64,000 nt of DNA, from contig NZ_QTPO01000041.1 of NCBI RefSeq assembly GCF_003853645.1, forward strand, positions 1 through 64,000, written 5' to 3'. Numbering within the stretch: position 1 is the stretch's first letter; the number at the start of each line of letters is the position of its first letter. The translations under genes and the position numbers were made by a program. The stretch comes from Burkholderia sp. Bp9143 (GTDB lineage Bacteria > Pseudomonadota > Gammaproteobacteria > Burkholderiales > Burkholderiaceae). Under the pieces are notes generated by a model. It was not told the DNA's origin. It searched no databases and worked only from the letters and a program-made list of their open reading frames with translations. Below, in pieces: positions 8,373 to 17,571 of this stretch.

Positions 8373-9887
8373 ATGGTTACATCCCCCCACTTGCTGGCTG
8401 CCGTCGATCTCGGCTCGAACAGCTTCCGGCTGATCGTCGGGCGCGTCGAGGAAACGCCGGCGGGCAGCCAGATCTATCCCGTCGATGCGCTGCGCGAGCC
8501 GGTTCGACTGGCCGCGGGCCTGTCGAGCGACAAGATGCTCGACCGCGCGTCGCAGGAGCGTGGCTGGGAGGCGCTCAAGCGGTTCGGCGAGCGCCTGCGC
8601 GATTTCCATCCCGATCATGTGCGCGCGGTGGCGACCAACACGCTGCGCGTCGCGAAGAACGCGGGCGAATTTCTCGGCGAGGCCGAGGCGGCGCTCGGTT
8701 TTCCGATCGAAGTCATCGCGGGCCGCGAAGAGGCGCGCCTGATCTATGCGGGTGCCGCGCATTCGGTACCCGCGAGCGCCGGCAAGCGGCTCGTCGTCGA
8801 CATCGGCGGCGGCTCGACCGAATTCATCATCGGCTCGCATTACACGCCGATCGTGATGGAAAGTCTCTATATCGGTTGCGTGAGCCATAGCCGTGCGTTC
8901 TTCCCGGCCGGCAACGTCGACGAATACACGATGCGGCAGGCCGAACTCGCGGCCAAGCGCGAGATCCAGATCATTTCCAGCGAGTACAAGAAGGCTGGAT
9001 GGGACCAGGCAATCGGTTCGTCCGGCACCGCGCGTGCGCTCGCGGAGCTCGTCGAGGCGAATGGCTTCAACGACGCGGGCATCACGCACGGCATTTCGCG
9101 CGGCGGGCTCGAACGCCTGAAGCGCGCGCTGATCAAGGCCGAGAACGTGAACCGGCTGAAGCTGATCGCGCTGAAGCCCGATCGCGTGCCGGTGCTCGCC
9201 GGCGGCCTCGCGATCATGCTCGCGGTGTTCGAGGAACTGGGCGTTGACTATGTCGACACCACCGACGGCGCGCTGCGTCTCGGCGTGCTGTACGACCTGC
9301 TCGGCCGGACCCAGCACGAGGACATGCGCGCGGTGACCGTCGAGGGCTTCACGCGTCGCTACGGCGTCGATCGTGCGCAGGCCGAACGGATCGCCGCACT
9401 GGCGGTGCGGTTCTACGACGAGCTCGACGAGTCCGACGACGAAGCACGCGAGGAAGGCCGGATGTTCCTCGGCTGGGCCGCCGCGTTGCACGAGATCGGC
9501 CTGTCGATCTCGCACAGCTCGTATCACAAGCATTCGGCGTATATCGCGAGCAATGCCGACATGCCGGGTTTCTCGCGCACCGACCAGGCGCGCCTGGCCG
9601 CGCTCGTGGTCGGGCATGCGGGCAAGCTCGGCAAGCTGTCGCAGGCGCGCGACGTCGAATGGCCGCTGCTGTTCTGCCTGCGACTCGCCGCGCTGCTGTG
9701 CCGGCGCCGGACCGATGCCGGGCTGCCGAACATTTCCGTGTCGCAGATGAAGAAGGGCGGGTATGAAGTGCGCCTGCCGAGCGCATGGGTCGAGCAGAAC
9801 CCGCTGACCGACTACAGCCTCAGCCAGGAAGCGGCCGAGTGGGAGAAGGTCGGCATTCCGTATCGCGTGGTTTATACGGGCGCGTAA
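8373..9887 (+). CDS. ppx: Exopolyphosphatase / guanosine pentaphosphate phosphohydrolase
   Basis: This 504-residue protein of the Ppx/GppA family hydrolyses terminal phosphates from polyphosphate and may also act on pppGpp. The ASKHA-fold phosphate loops are visible as 'AAVDLGSNSFRLIVG' near the N-terminus and 'VVDIGGGSTEFIIG' around residues 135-150. The HD-like C-terminal domain contains 'AALHEIGLSISHSSYHKHS'. It starts 279 nt from the divergent ppk gene, so synthesis and breakdown of polyphosphate share a regulatory region. Confidence 0.95.
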   Translation: MVTSPHLLAAVDLGSNSFRLIVGRVEETPAGSQIYPVDALREPVRLAAGLSSDKMLDRASQERGWEALKRFGERLRDFHPDHVRAVATNTLRVAKNAGEFLGEAEAALGFPIEVIAGREEARLIYAGAAHSVPASAGKRLVVDIGGGSTEFIIGSHYTPIVMESLYIGCVSHSRAFFPAGNVDEYTMRQAELAAKREIQIISSEYKKAGWDQAIGSSGTARALAELVEANGFNDAGITHGISRGGLERLKRALIKAENVNRLKLIALKPDRVPVLAGGLAIMLAVFEELGVDYVDTTDGALRLGVLYDLLGRTQHEDMRAVTVEGFTRRYGVDRAQAERIAALAVRFYDELDESDDEAREEGRMFLGWAAALHEIGLSISHSSYHKHSAYIASNADMPGFSRTDQARLAALVVGHAGKLGKLSQARDVEWPLLFCLRLAALLCRRRTDAGLPNISVSQMKKGGYEVRLPSAWVEQNPLTDYSLSQEAAEWEKVGIPYRVVYTGA

Positions 9888-9941
9888 CGCGCCGGCATGG
9901 CGGCGGCGCGCTCGTGCCGCCCCGCCTTTCTTGCGACGCGC

Positions 9942-10373
9942 TCAGTCCGAGCACACGATCGCGGTCAGGAACGGGAATGCCTGCTTGACGGTCGCATCGC
10001 TGCCGGCCTTGCGGACGGCCTGCTCGACCGCGTTTTTCGTGCCGCGCACCACGACGCCGTACGCCCAGTTGCCGATCGGCGTTCCGTCGCCCAGCTGGAA
10101 GATCGGATCGTTCGCCTGGTAGCCAAGCACGACATAGACGCCGAAGCCGTAGGCGGTCAGCGGATGGTTCGTGCGGAACGCGTTCACCGAATTCGATTCG
10201 ACATGCATCGGCTCCGACTGGATGTCTCCGGCCGCGAGCAGCGGCGCGACGAATTTGTGGCCATTCGAATGGCAGTCGAGCGCGTCGTCGAGCGACTTGG
10301 CCGACGCGGCGCTCGACGCGCCGAGTGCGAGCAGCGCGCCGAGCAGGGCGGTCTTGAAAACGTGGTTTTTCAT
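9942..10373 (-). CDS. Small secreted protein of unknown function
   Basis: The 143-residue product begins MKNHVFK and has a clear Sec signal peptide ending at 'ASSAASA'. The mature part has two cysteines, one near the mature N-terminus ('ALDCHSNGHKF') and one four residues from the end ('AIVCSD'), suggesting a disulphide. I recognise no domain. The frame stays open upstream to another possible Met but only this start gives a signal peptide. It converges on ppx. Confidence 0.75.
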   Translation of the reverse strand: MKNHVFKTALLGALLALGASSAASAKSLDDALDCHSNGHKFVAPLLAAGDIQSEPMHVESNSVNAFRTNHPLTAYGFGVYVVLGYQANDPIFQLGDGTPIGNWAYGVVVRGTKNAVEQAVRKAGSDATVKQAFPFLTAIVCSD

Positions 10374-10590
10374 GCGCGGTTGCGGGTTAGTCGCGGACAT
10401 TATCGCGTGTTCCAGCAAGTTTCGTGCGCGGGCTGCGGATGGTATTGCCTTGCTGATTCGGCTCGCCTGTACAGCGCACTGGAAGCGACGAAGTTCGAGT
10501 TCGGCGAACAAACCGATGCGTCGCCGTATCTGGCATCGCTTCATGACGAACGAAGCTGAAAAATCGGTCACCACCTCTGGCGAGGCTACG

Positions 10591-11187
10591 TTGGATACTC
10601 ATCAATTGATGACGATGTGTTTTTACGCGGTATTGGTGTTGATCGTTCCAGGGCCGACCAACACGCTGCTGTTTTCATCGGGAATCAGTGTGGGTCTGGC
10701 GCGAACGTTGCCGCTCGTGCTTGCGGAGGCAGCAGGCTACGTCATCGCCATCTCTGTTTGGGGCATCTCGCTGCTGGCGTTCGCCGTGCAGCATCCACAA
10801 GTCTTGAGCGTGATCAAGGTAGCCTGCTCGTCGTACCTGCTGCTGTTGGCCGCAAAGATGTGGACGCGGGGCAGTCTGGAAGGCGATCGACGTCCGAAGG
10901 CGGTGACGCGGCGGGATCTGTTCGTCGCGACGCTATTGAATCCGAAGGCCTTTCTGCTTGCAAGTACGGCATTCCCGCTTCAGGCGTTTCACGATGCCAA
11001 TAGCGGGGCCGTCGCGTTCGGTGCGTTTCTGCTGATCCTCGTGCCCGTCGGGACGGGTTGGGCCAGCCTGGGGCGTATGACAAGGAGACTGGCATCCGGA
11101 CCGCGCCATATCACGACGGTGCTTCGTTCCGCATCGGTGCTGTTGGTGTTGTTTTCCGGGACGCTGCTGTATTCGCTCGCCAAATGA
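10591..11187 (+). CDS. LysE/RhtB-family amino-acid or metabolite exporter
   Basis: About 198 residues with five to six membrane spans and the LysE-family N-terminal motif 'VLVLIVPGPTNTLLFSSG' support this call. Members export amino acids or related metabolites; the substrate here cannot be told. I prefer the TTG start (MDTHQLMT), because GCGAGG lies 5 nt before it and this is where family members usually begin. An in-frame ATG 48 nt upstream is the alternative. It is a monocistronic gene before a convergent tRNA-Pro. Confidence 0.78.
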   Translation: MDTHQLMTMCFYAVLVLIVPGPTNTLLFSSGISVGLARTLPLVLAEAAGYVIAISVWGISLLAFAVQHPQVLSVIKVACSSYLLLLAAKMWTRGSLEGDRRPKAVTRRDLFVATLLNPKAFLLASTAFPLQAFHDANSGAVAFGAFLLILVPVGTGWASLGRMTRRLASGPRHITTVLRSASVLLVLFSGTLLYSLAK

Positions 11188-11333
11188 ATCGAGAACGGGC
11201 ACGCGTTGTGGCGGGGCGCGTCAAGTCCCGGTGCCGATGGATGGCACTGTGGTGGCGAGACGAGATGAGGTGAATTGATGCAGCCGCAAGGGATCGATAT
11301 CGGCTGATCCGGACTGCATGGTGCTTGAAACGG

Positions 11334-11368
11334 AAAAGGGGTTACAAACCGATGGCTTGTAACCCCTT
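11334..11368 (-). terminator. Rho-independent terminator of tRNA-Pro
   Basis: On the minus strand an AAGGGGTTACAA / TTGTAACCCCTT hairpin is followed by TTTCC. It lies just beyond the tRNA-Pro 3' end and is oriented to terminate that transcript. Confidence 0.75.
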
Positions 11369-11376
11369 GATTCCTT

Positions 11377-11453
11377 TGGTCGGAGCGATAGGATTCGAAC
11401 CTACGACCCTCTGATCCCAAATCAGATGCGCTACCAGGCTGCGCTACGCTCCG
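11377..11453 (-). tRNA. tRNA-Pro (anticodon TGG)
   Basis: On the minus strand a 77-nt cloverleaf is complete. The 7-bp acceptor stem CGGAGCG/CGCTCCG has discriminator A and an encoded CCA. The D-arm contains AGCGCAGCCTGGTAGCGC, the anticodon arm CTGATTTGGGATCAG gives TGG, and the T-arm GTAGGTTCGAATCCTAT is normal. TGG reads most proline codons. Confidence 0.97.
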
Positions 11454-11626
11454 ACGAGCCAAAGATTCTATCGTCTAATGGGGGATCGGGTCAATCACGT
11501 TATGCATGCGGCATGCATGATCATGAATGGGTCACGATTGGTGACAATGCGAAGGGTGACAATTCGCTAGTGATCGTCCGGCCCGCGTGGGCGACCGGAT
11601 CGTTCGCCGAAGCATGGAGAGACATC

Positions 11627-12088
11627 ATGATGAACCTGATCCTGTGGCGCCACGCCGAAGCCGAAGACTACGCGGCAAACGACCTCGCACGCCAATTGAC
11701 GGCCCGCGGGCGCAAGGAGGCGCAGGCCATGGCCAAATGGCTGCGCAGCCGGCTCGAGTCGAGCAGCGTGATCCTCGCGAGCCCGGCGGCGCGCACCGTG
11801 CAGACCGTCGAGGCGCTGACCGACCAGTACCGGACCATCGATGCACTCGCGCCGGGTGGCAGCGTCGACGACGTGCTGGCGGCCGCCGGCTGGCCCGACG
11901 GCATCGCACCGACGGTCGTGATCGTCGGACACCAGCCGACGCTCGGCAGCGTCGCCGCACAGCTGATCGCCGGCAACGACGACAGCTGGAGCGTCAAGAA
12001 GGGCGGTATCGTGTGGCTCGCGAGCCGCACGCGCGACGGCAGCCGTCAGGCCGTGCTGCGCGCGGTATTGACGCCGGACCTGGTCTGA
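11627..12088 (+). CDS. sixA: SixA-type phosphohistidine phosphatase
   Basis: The 153-residue protein starts MMNLILWRHAEAED, carrying the RHA/RHG catalytic motif of the histidine phosphatase superfamily. It has the second conserved His in 'VIVGHQPTLGSVAAQL' and no extra domains. SixA proteins remove phosphate from phosphohistidine in phosphotransfer or PTS proteins. GGAGAG lies 5-8 nt before the two adjacent ATG codons. A long open frame runs upstream over the tRNA promoter and is not coding. Confidence 0.86.
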   Translation: MMNLILWRHAEAEDYAANDLARQLTARGRKEAQAMAKWLRSRLESSSVILASPAARTVQTVEALTDQYRTIDALAPGGSVDDVLAAAGWPDGIAPTVVIVGHQPTLGSVAAQLIAGNDDSWSVKKGGIVWLASRTRDGSRQAVLRAVLTPDLV

Positions 12089-12247
12089 AGGGGCTTGAAG
12101 GCATTGATCATACGGTTTCGCAAGCTTTCTGCTAAAGTCAATTCGGCGACACGTCATTGAATGGACACGGTCGTGCCACAGAACGGTAACGACCGGTTAC
12201 TACATTGGCTGGCATGTCGTCCTATTCCTTACGACCAGGAAAGCCTA

Positions 12248-13054
12248 ATGCGAGAACTGCCGACGCCTACGCTCCCTTTTGCCTCGCTTCCCCTCGATAC
12301 GTCGAGGCGTCACCTGCCGCGCGCTGCTGAAACCGTCACATCCGAATACCGTCTGCGTGCCGCCTGGGCACGCACGGAAGACGAATTGCGCGAGGCCCAG
12401 CGCCTGCGTTACACCGTCTTCGCCGAAGAGATGGGCGCGCAGGTCAGCGGTCCGTCCGGTCTCGACGTCGATCCGTTCGATGCCTATTGCGACCACCTGC
12501 TGGTGCGCGATCTCGACACGCTGAAGGTGGTCGGCACGTACCGCGTGCTGCCGCCTCACCAGGCCGCGCGTGTCGGCCGTCTGTATGCGGAAGGCGAATT
12601 CGACCTGTCGCGCCTCACGCACCTGCGCGGCAAGATGGTCGAGGTCGGCCGCTCGTGCGTGCACAGTGACTACCGCAGCGGCGCCGTCATCATGGCGCTG
12701 TGGGGCGGTCTCGGCGCATACATGATGCAGAATGGCTACGAGACGATGCTCGGCTGCGCGAGCGTGTCGATGGCCGACGGCGGCCACTATGCGGCGAACC
12801 TGTATCAGTCGCTGCCGGCCAACTCGCTGACGGCGCCGGAATACCGCGCGTTCCCGCATACGGCACTGCCGGTCGACGAGCTGCAGACGGGCACCGTCGT
12901 CGCGCCGCCACCGCTGATCAAGGGCTATCTGCGCCTCGGCGCGAAGATTTGCGGCGCGCCGGCGTGGGATCCGGACTTCAACTGCGCGGACTTCCTCACG
13001 CTGTTCCGGCTGTCGGACATCAACGCCCGCTACGCCCGGCATTTCCTGGGCTGA
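12248..13054 (+). CDS. olsB: OlsB-like GNAT N-acyltransferase (ornithine lipid synthesis)
   Basis: The 268-residue product has a GNAT fold of the OlsB type, with 'EAQRLRYTVFAEEMGAQ' near residue 55, 'VGTYRVLPPHQA', and 'MVEVGRSCVHSDYR' in the acyl-donor site. OlsB transfers a 3-hydroxyacyl chain from ACP to ornithine, the first step of ornithine-lipid synthesis. The gene sits 4 kb from the phosphate-starvation cluster, and ornithine lipids often replace phospholipids in low phosphate. I chose the ATG preceded by AGGAAAG over one 87 nt upstream with no ribosome-binding site. The exact acyl acceptor is inferred from family. Confidence 0.78.
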   Translation: MRELPTPTLPFASLPLDTSRRHLPRAAETVTSEYRLRAAWARTEDELREAQRLRYTVFAEEMGAQVSGPSGLDVDPFDAYCDHLLVRDLDTLKVVGTYRVLPPHQAARVGRLYAEGEFDLSRLTHLRGKMVEVGRSCVHSDYRSGAVIMALWGGLGAYMMQNGYETMLGCASVSMADGGHYAANLYQSLPANSLTAPEYRAFPHTALPVDELQTGTVVAPPPLIKGYLRLGAKICGAPAWDPDFNCADFLTLFRLSDINARYARHFLG

Positions 13055-13096
13055 GCCATCCCGATCGCGGCGTGCTGCCCGGGTGCGCACGCACGC

Positions 13097-13135
13097 AAAC
13101 GCCGTCGCGCGGCAGTCTGCGGCGCGACGGCGTTT
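13097..13135 (+). terminator. Hairpin terminator after olsB
   Basis: A 14-bp perfect stem (AAACGCCGTCGCGC / GCGCGACGGCGTTT) with an 11-nt loop lies 43 nt after the olsB stop. The T run is short (TTT), so termination may be partial. Confidence 0.65.
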
Positions 13136-13263
13136 GACCATTCCAAGGACGTTGTCGTATCAGGCCCTGTTAATTTGAGCGATATGCGCTGACCACCGTG
13201 CGGCTGGGCGCACGTTTACGGCGGGCTGCGCAGGTGGCGGCCCGGACGACAGGGCGGGCTTGC

Positions 13264-13434
13264 CTAGTGCTTGCGGCGCCAGTCGAGCAGGTGGTGCTCG
13301 GCCATCCAGTGATGGATCATCCCTTCGCCGCCGTGGCTGCGCTTGTATTCGCGCGACTCGAAATAGGACAGGGCGACGAGCACCATCAGGCCGATGAACA
13401 GGCCAATCAGGCCAGCGATCTCTTCAGACGACAT
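13264..13434 (-). CDS. 56-residue single-span membrane protein
   Basis: A complete small gene starts MSSEEIAGLIGLFIGLMVLV, one membrane helix, followed by a charged, His/Trp-rich tail (HHWMAEHHLLDWRRKH). An almost perfect Shine-Dalgarno (AAAGGAGG) precedes the ATG with 5-nt spacing, which is much stronger evidence than length alone. Function is unknown. It sits between the olsB terminator and a small lipoprotein gene on the other strand. Confidence 0.72.
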   Translation of the reverse strand: MSSEEIAGLIGLFIGLMVLVALSYFESREYKRSHGGEGMIHHWMAEHHLLDWRRKH

Positions 13435-13569
13435 GGCAGCCTCCTTTCAACGGCACAGCGCCATGGCTGCATAGTAGGACACGCGCGGGACGACCCCCAA
13501 CCCGGAATTCCGCTAGACTCGGCGCGGTCCTGGCGCGCGATGGGCGCGCCGTTTTACGGAGCCTTCCCG

Positions 13570-13761
13570 ATGACCCGTTTCATGCTGGCCGTGCTGGCCG
13601 CGTCCCTTCTTGCCGGCTGTACCAGCGATCCCCGTCAGGCCCGTCGCGGCCACCCGCCGCAAGATCCGGCCGATTACCACGGTGTGCCGACCGACATGAC
13701 GCCGCCGTCGATGCTCGGCGAACCGGCGCCGTCGGCGCCCGCACCTGCGCCCGCGCAGTAA
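13570..13761 (+). CDS. Small proline-rich lipoprotein
   Basis: The 63-residue product has a signal peptide with lipobox LLAGC at residues 14-18, so Cys18 should be acylated. The short mature part is rich in Pro, Ala and Asp and ends in an alternating Ala-Pro tail (PAPAPAQ). No enzymatic domain fits such a size. It is followed by the convergent MATE gene. Function is unknown. Confidence 0.7.
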   Translation: MTRFMLAVLAASLLAGCTSDPRQARRGHPPQDPADYHGVPTDMTPPSMLGEPAPSAPAPAPAQ

Positions 13762-13781
13762 CGACGCGGATCGCGCGGCCG

Positions 13782-15152
13782 TCAGGCGCCGGTCGTGGGA
13801 GCGTCGGCGCCGATCCGCCGCATCAGCGCCGGCAGGTAGCGCGCGAGCGTCGCGCCGCGCGCGACCATGAACAGCAGCAGCGCGAACCACAATCCGTGAT
13901 TGCCGAACGGCCCGACAGCCGCCAGCGTCGCGGCAATGAAGATCGCGAACGACGCGACCATCGCGCGCATCAGCGATTGCGTCTGCGTCGCGCCGATGAA
14001 CACCCCGTCGAGCAGGAACCCCCACACCGACACGATCGGCGAGATCGCCGCCCACGGCAGGTATTGCAGCGCGACCGCGCGGATCTCGGCCTGGTCGGTC
14101 AGTCGCGCGACGATCCAGCCGCCGGCCGTCCAATAGACGAGCGCGAACAGCAGCGCGCCGAGCGCGGACCACAGCAGCGTCACGCGCACGGCCTGCCGGA
14201 ATGCGCTGCGGTCGCGCGCGCCGGCTGCGGCACCGACGAGCGCCTCGGCCGCATGCGCGAAGCCGTCGAGCCCATACGCCATGAAGGTCTGGAAATTCAG
14301 CAGCAATGCGTTGGCCGCGAGCGTCGCGTCGCCCTGTCTGGCGCCGAGGTGCGCGAACCAGCCGAATGCGCCGAGCAGGCACAGCGTGCGCAGGAAGATG
14401 TCGCGATTGAGCGCGATCAGCCGCTTGAGCGCCGCTCGGTCCGCCAGCGCCCGCACGGCCAGCGGCACGAGACCGCGCGGCCGTAGCCGCCACAGCATCC
14501 AGGCGCCGAGCGCGAAGCCGCACGCGTCGGCGGTCGCGGTCGCCGCACCGATCCCCGCAATGCCCCAGCCGAAGCCGTACACGTACAGCAGCACGGCACC
14601 GATGTTCACCGCGTTGATGAAGACCTGCGCGACGAGCGCGAGCCGCACGCGCTGCGCGCCGAGCAGGTAACCAAGCACGACGTAGTTCGCGAGCGCGAAT
14701 GGCGCGCTCCAGATTCGCGCGTGGCTATAGGCCAGCGCCGTCGTGCGGACGGCCTCGCTGCCGCCCAGCGCGGTCAGTGCGAACGACAGCAGCGGCACCT
14801 GAAGCGCGAGCACGGCGGCACCGAGCACGAAAGCGACGATCAGCGCGCGCAGTACGTTCAGGCGGATGCTGTTGGCGTCGCCGGCGCCATGCGCCTGCGC
14901 GACGAGGCCAGTCGTGCCCATGCGCAGGAAGCCGAAGCCCCAGAACACGAAGTTGAAGAACAGCCCGCCGAGCGCGACGCCGCCGAGATACTGCGCACCG
15001 TCGAGGTGACCGGCGACGGCCGTGTCGACCGCGCCGAGAATCGGCTGGGTCAGGTTCGCCAGGACGATCGGGAAGGCGAGCGCGAGGACCCGCCGGTGCG
15101 AGACGGCGGCCGATCCGGTGCCGGCCCCGTGCGGTAATGCGGATTCGGACAT
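13782..15152 (-). CDS. MATE-family efflux transporter (DinF-like)
   Basis: This 456-residue polytopic membrane protein has about 12 spans and the MATE hallmark 'LAFPIVLANLTQPILGAVDT' at the N-terminus, then 'GFLRMGTTGLVAQAHGAGD'. It should export cationic drugs or metabolites in exchange for H+ or Na+. The start is the ATG giving MSESALPH; the open frame upstream overlaps the DUF2288 gene. It lies 10 nt downstream of that gene, so the two are probably co-transcribed. Confidence 0.9.
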   Translation of the reverse strand: MSESALPHGAGTGSAAVSHRRVLALAFPIVLANLTQPILGAVDTAVAGHLDGAQYLGGVALGGLFFNFVFWGFGFLRMGTTGLVAQAHGAGDANSIRLNVLRALIVAFVLGAAVLALQVPLLSFALTALGGSEAVRTTALAYSHARIWSAPFALANYVVLGYLLGAQRVRLALVAQVFINAVNIGAVLLYVYGFGWGIAGIGAATATADACGFALGAWMLWRLRPRGLVPLAVRALADRAALKRLIALNRDIFLRTLCLLGAFGWFAHLGARQGDATLAANALLLNFQTFMAYGLDGFAHAAEALVGAAAGARDRSAFRQAVRVTLLWSALGALLFALVYWTAGGWIVARLTDQAEIRAVALQYLPWAAISPIVSVWGFLLDGVFIGATQTQSLMRAMVASFAIFIAATLAAVGPFGNHGLWFALLLFMVARGATLARYLPALMRRIGADAPTTGA

Positions 15153-15162
15153 GACGGACGCG

Positions 15163-15489
15163 TCAGGCGCGTTCCTGCACGCAGACCCATGGCGACACGA
15201 CGACCGCCCACAGCTCCGGATTGCGCGCCGCGAAGTCGGCGGCGGTTTCCGCCGGCATGCGTGCGACGAGGCCGGACGACAGCCAGCGCGTGACCTGTTC
15301 CGCGTCGTCGCCGGCGATCGCTTCCGCGACGCTGACGAGATCGAGATCGCGCGCGACCGACAGCAGCTTGCCCTGCGCGAAGAAGCGCTCGAGATCGCAC
15401 CAGTCGATCTTGGCTGTTTCGCCGAGGAGTTTGGCGTAGAGCGGGCTGTGCGCCGCGCCCGCGGCGGATTCGTGTTGGTCGGAGGACAT
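15163..15489 (-). CDS. DUF2288-family protein
   Basis: The 108-residue cytoplasmic protein contains 'YAKLLGETAKIDWCDLERFF' and ends 'ELWAVVVSPWVCVQERA', the pattern I associate with DUF2288. No function is known for the family. It is 10 nt upstream of the MATE exporter on the same strand. Confidence 0.8.
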   Translation of the reverse strand: MSSDQHESAAGAAHSPLYAKLLGETAKIDWCDLERFFAQGKLLSVARDLDLVSVAEAIAGDDAEQVTRWLSSGLVARMPAETAADFAARNPELWAVVVSPWVCVQERA

Positions 15490-15573
15490 CGGTGGTGTGC
15501 TGGAAAGACGGTGTGGGCGCCACTATAAACCATCCAGGCGATCGGCCGGCCTCCCGGCGCGGCCGCGCCCGGT

Positions 15574-17193
15574 TCACGCGTCGCGCAGCGCGCGGCGCAC
15601 GATCTTGCCGGTCGCCGTCATCGGCAGGCCGTCGACGAACGCGATCGCGCGCGGGTACTCGTGCGCGGCCAGGCGCGTGCGCACGTGGGCCTGCAGCGCC
15701 TGGACGAGCGCGTCGTCGCCGACATGGCCGGGGTTCAGCACGACGAACGCCTTGACGATCTCGGTGCGTGTCGGGTCGGGCACACCGACGACCGCTGCCA
15801 TCCGCACCGCCGGATGCGTGAGCAGGCAGTCCTCGATCGGCCCCGGGCCGATCCGGTAGCCGGCGCTCGTGATCACGTCGTCGTCGCGGCCGACGAAGCG
15901 CACGAAGCCGTCGGCGTCGATCGTGCCGGTGTCGCCGGTGAGCAGGTAGTCGCCCGCGAACTTGTCGCGCGTCGCGGCGGGATTGCGCCAGTATTCGATG
16001 AACATCACCGGATCGGGGCGGCGCACCGCGATGTGCCCCTCGACGCCGGGCGGCAGCGGCGTGCCGTGCTCGTCGACGATCGCGACCGTATGGCCGGGCA
16101 CGGCCTTGCCGATCGCACCGGGCTGCGCCTCGAACAGCGCGGCGCACGACGACAGCACCATGTTGCATTCGGTCTGCCCGTAGAACTCGTTGATCGTCAC
16201 GCCGAGCGCGTCGCGCCCCCAGGCCGTCAACTCGGTGCCGAGCGATTCTCCGCCGCTCGCGACCGATTTCAGCGCCAGCGTGTGGCGCTCGCGCGGCGCG
16301 GGCACCGTGCGCATCAGCTTCAGCGCGGTGGGCGGCAGGAACGCGTGGGTCACGCCGTGCCGCGCCATCAGCGCGAACGCGGCTTCGCCGTCGAACTTCT
16401 CGAAGCGGTGAGCGAGCACGGGCACGCCGTGATGCCATGACGGCAGCAGCACGTCGAGCAGCCCGCCGATCCACGCCCAGTCGGCGGGCGTCCAGAACAG
16501 GCGCGCGTCGCGCGGGAAGCATTGCTGCGACATCTCGACGCCCGGCAGGTGGCCCAGCAGCACGCGATGCGCATGGAGCGCGCCTTTCGGCTTGCCGGTC
16601 GTCCCGGACGTGTAGATGATCACCGCCGGGTCGTCGGCGGCGGTGTCCGCCGGCACGAAGTCGGGCGATTCGGCCGCGAGTGCGGCGTCGAAGCGCAGCA
16701 CGTCCGGCGCGTCCGGCGCATCGCCGCCGATGCAGTAGCACGTGCGCAGCGCCGGCAGTTGCGCGCGCAGCGGCGCGATCTTCGCGTAACCGGCCGCGTC
16801 GGTGACGAGCGCGGCGGCTTCGCTGTTCGCGAGCCGGTATTCGAGCGCGTCGGCGCCGAACAGCGTGAACAGCGGCACCGCGATCGCGCCGAGCTTGTAC
16901 GCGGCGAGATGGGCGATCGCCGTTTCGGGGCCCTGCGCGAGAAAGATCGCGATCCGGTCGCCGCGTTGCAATCCCGCGCGCGCAAAGCTGTTCGCGAGCC
17001 GGTTAGAAGCATTCCTCAGGTCGTCGAACGTGATGCGCGATACGTCGCCTTGCGCCGTTTCGTGGATCAGCGCGAGCCGTCCACTGCCGTCGGCCCACTT
17101 GTCGCAGACGTCCACGCCGATGTTGTAGCGGGCCGGAACGTCCCACTGGAAGCGGGAGAGCAGGTCGTCGTAGTGGTCGGCGGCGGGCAGCAT
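15574..17193 (-). CDS. AMP-forming acyl-CoA synthetase (acetyl/medium-chain type)
   Basis: This 539-residue ANL-superfamily ligase activates a carboxylic acid as acyl-AMP and then acyl-CoA. The P-loop-like 'YTSGTTGKPKG' lies near residue 195, 'NEFYGQTECN' is the A5 motif, 'LLTGDTGTIDADGFVRFVGR' contains the A7/A8 motifs, and the catalytic Lys lies in the C-terminal 'PMTATGKIVRRALRD'. An AAGGAGA site precedes the ATG. The overall pattern resembles the medium-chain/acetyl-type group (ACSM-like); the substrate cannot be decided from sequence. Confidence 0.88.
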   Translation of the reverse strand: MLPAADHYDDLLSRFQWDVPARYNIGVDVCDKWADGSGRLALIHETAQGDVSRITFDDLRNASNRLANSFARAGLQRGDRIAIFLAQGPETAIAHLAAYKLGAIAVPLFTLFGADALEYRLANSEAAALVTDAAGYAKIAPLRAQLPALRTCYCIGGDAPDAPDVLRFDAALAAESPDFVPADTAADDPAVIIYTSGTTGKPKGALHAHRVLLGHLPGVEMSQQCFPRDARLFWTPADWAWIGGLLDVLLPSWHHGVPVLAHRFEKFDGEAAFALMARHGVTHAFLPPTALKLMRTVPAPRERHTLALKSVASGGESLGTELTAWGRDALGVTINEFYGQTECNMVLSSCAALFEAQPGAIGKAVPGHTVAIVDEHGTPLPPGVEGHIAVRRPDPVMFIEYWRNPAATRDKFAGDYLLTGDTGTIDADGFVRFVGRDDDVITSAGYRIGPGPIEDCLLTHPAVRMAAVVGVPDPTRTEIVKAFVVLNPGHVGDDALVQALQAHVRTRLAAHEYPRAIAFVDGLPMTATGKIVRRALRDA

Positions 17194-17371
17194 CGCGAGT
17201 CTCCTTGGCGTCGATCGTCGGCATCGGTCGATGGATTACATCGGCATTTCACGCGACCGACACCACAATGGCGTCTGATAGATAGGGAATGTGCGGACTC
17301 GTGCAACGGGTGCGGCTCAGTGCACGATTCCGCAATGACGCATAAGATCACGACAAAACAGTGATGTGACC

Positions 17372-17491
17372 ATGGATTTGCTTTTGATAGCTGCGGGGTT
17401 CAGCCTGTTCGGCATCGGTGCGCTGGTGGTGTTCGCCAGCCGCGTCGATCCGCTGTCCGGCCGGTTCACCGGCCGTCTGCGCAAGCGCTGA
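17372..17491 (+). CDS. 39-residue single-span membrane protein (tiny ORF)
   Basis: This short ORF encodes MDLLLIAAGFSLFGIGALVV, an obvious membrane helix, followed by a basic tail ending GRLRKR. The orientation would follow the positive-inside rule with the C-terminus in the cytoplasm. No strong ribosome-binding site is visible (GTGATGTGA precedes it). Coding status rests on the helix, the basic tail and the resemblance of its start to another tiny ORF 2 kb away. Confidence 0.45.
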   Translation: MDLLLIAAGFSLFGIGALVVFASRVDPLSGRFTGRLRKR

Positions 17492-17571
17492 CACAACCTT
17501 CCCGATTTCCCTCGCGACGACATGCGATGCATGCCGTCATCGCGTGTCGCCCCCCGTCGACGGGGGCGCGC

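Noticed and set aside
12100-12247. A possible Pho box before olsB
   Set aside because: ACGTCAT occurs once, but no second 7-mer at an 11-bp period was found, so PhoB control of olsB is not supported by the sequence.
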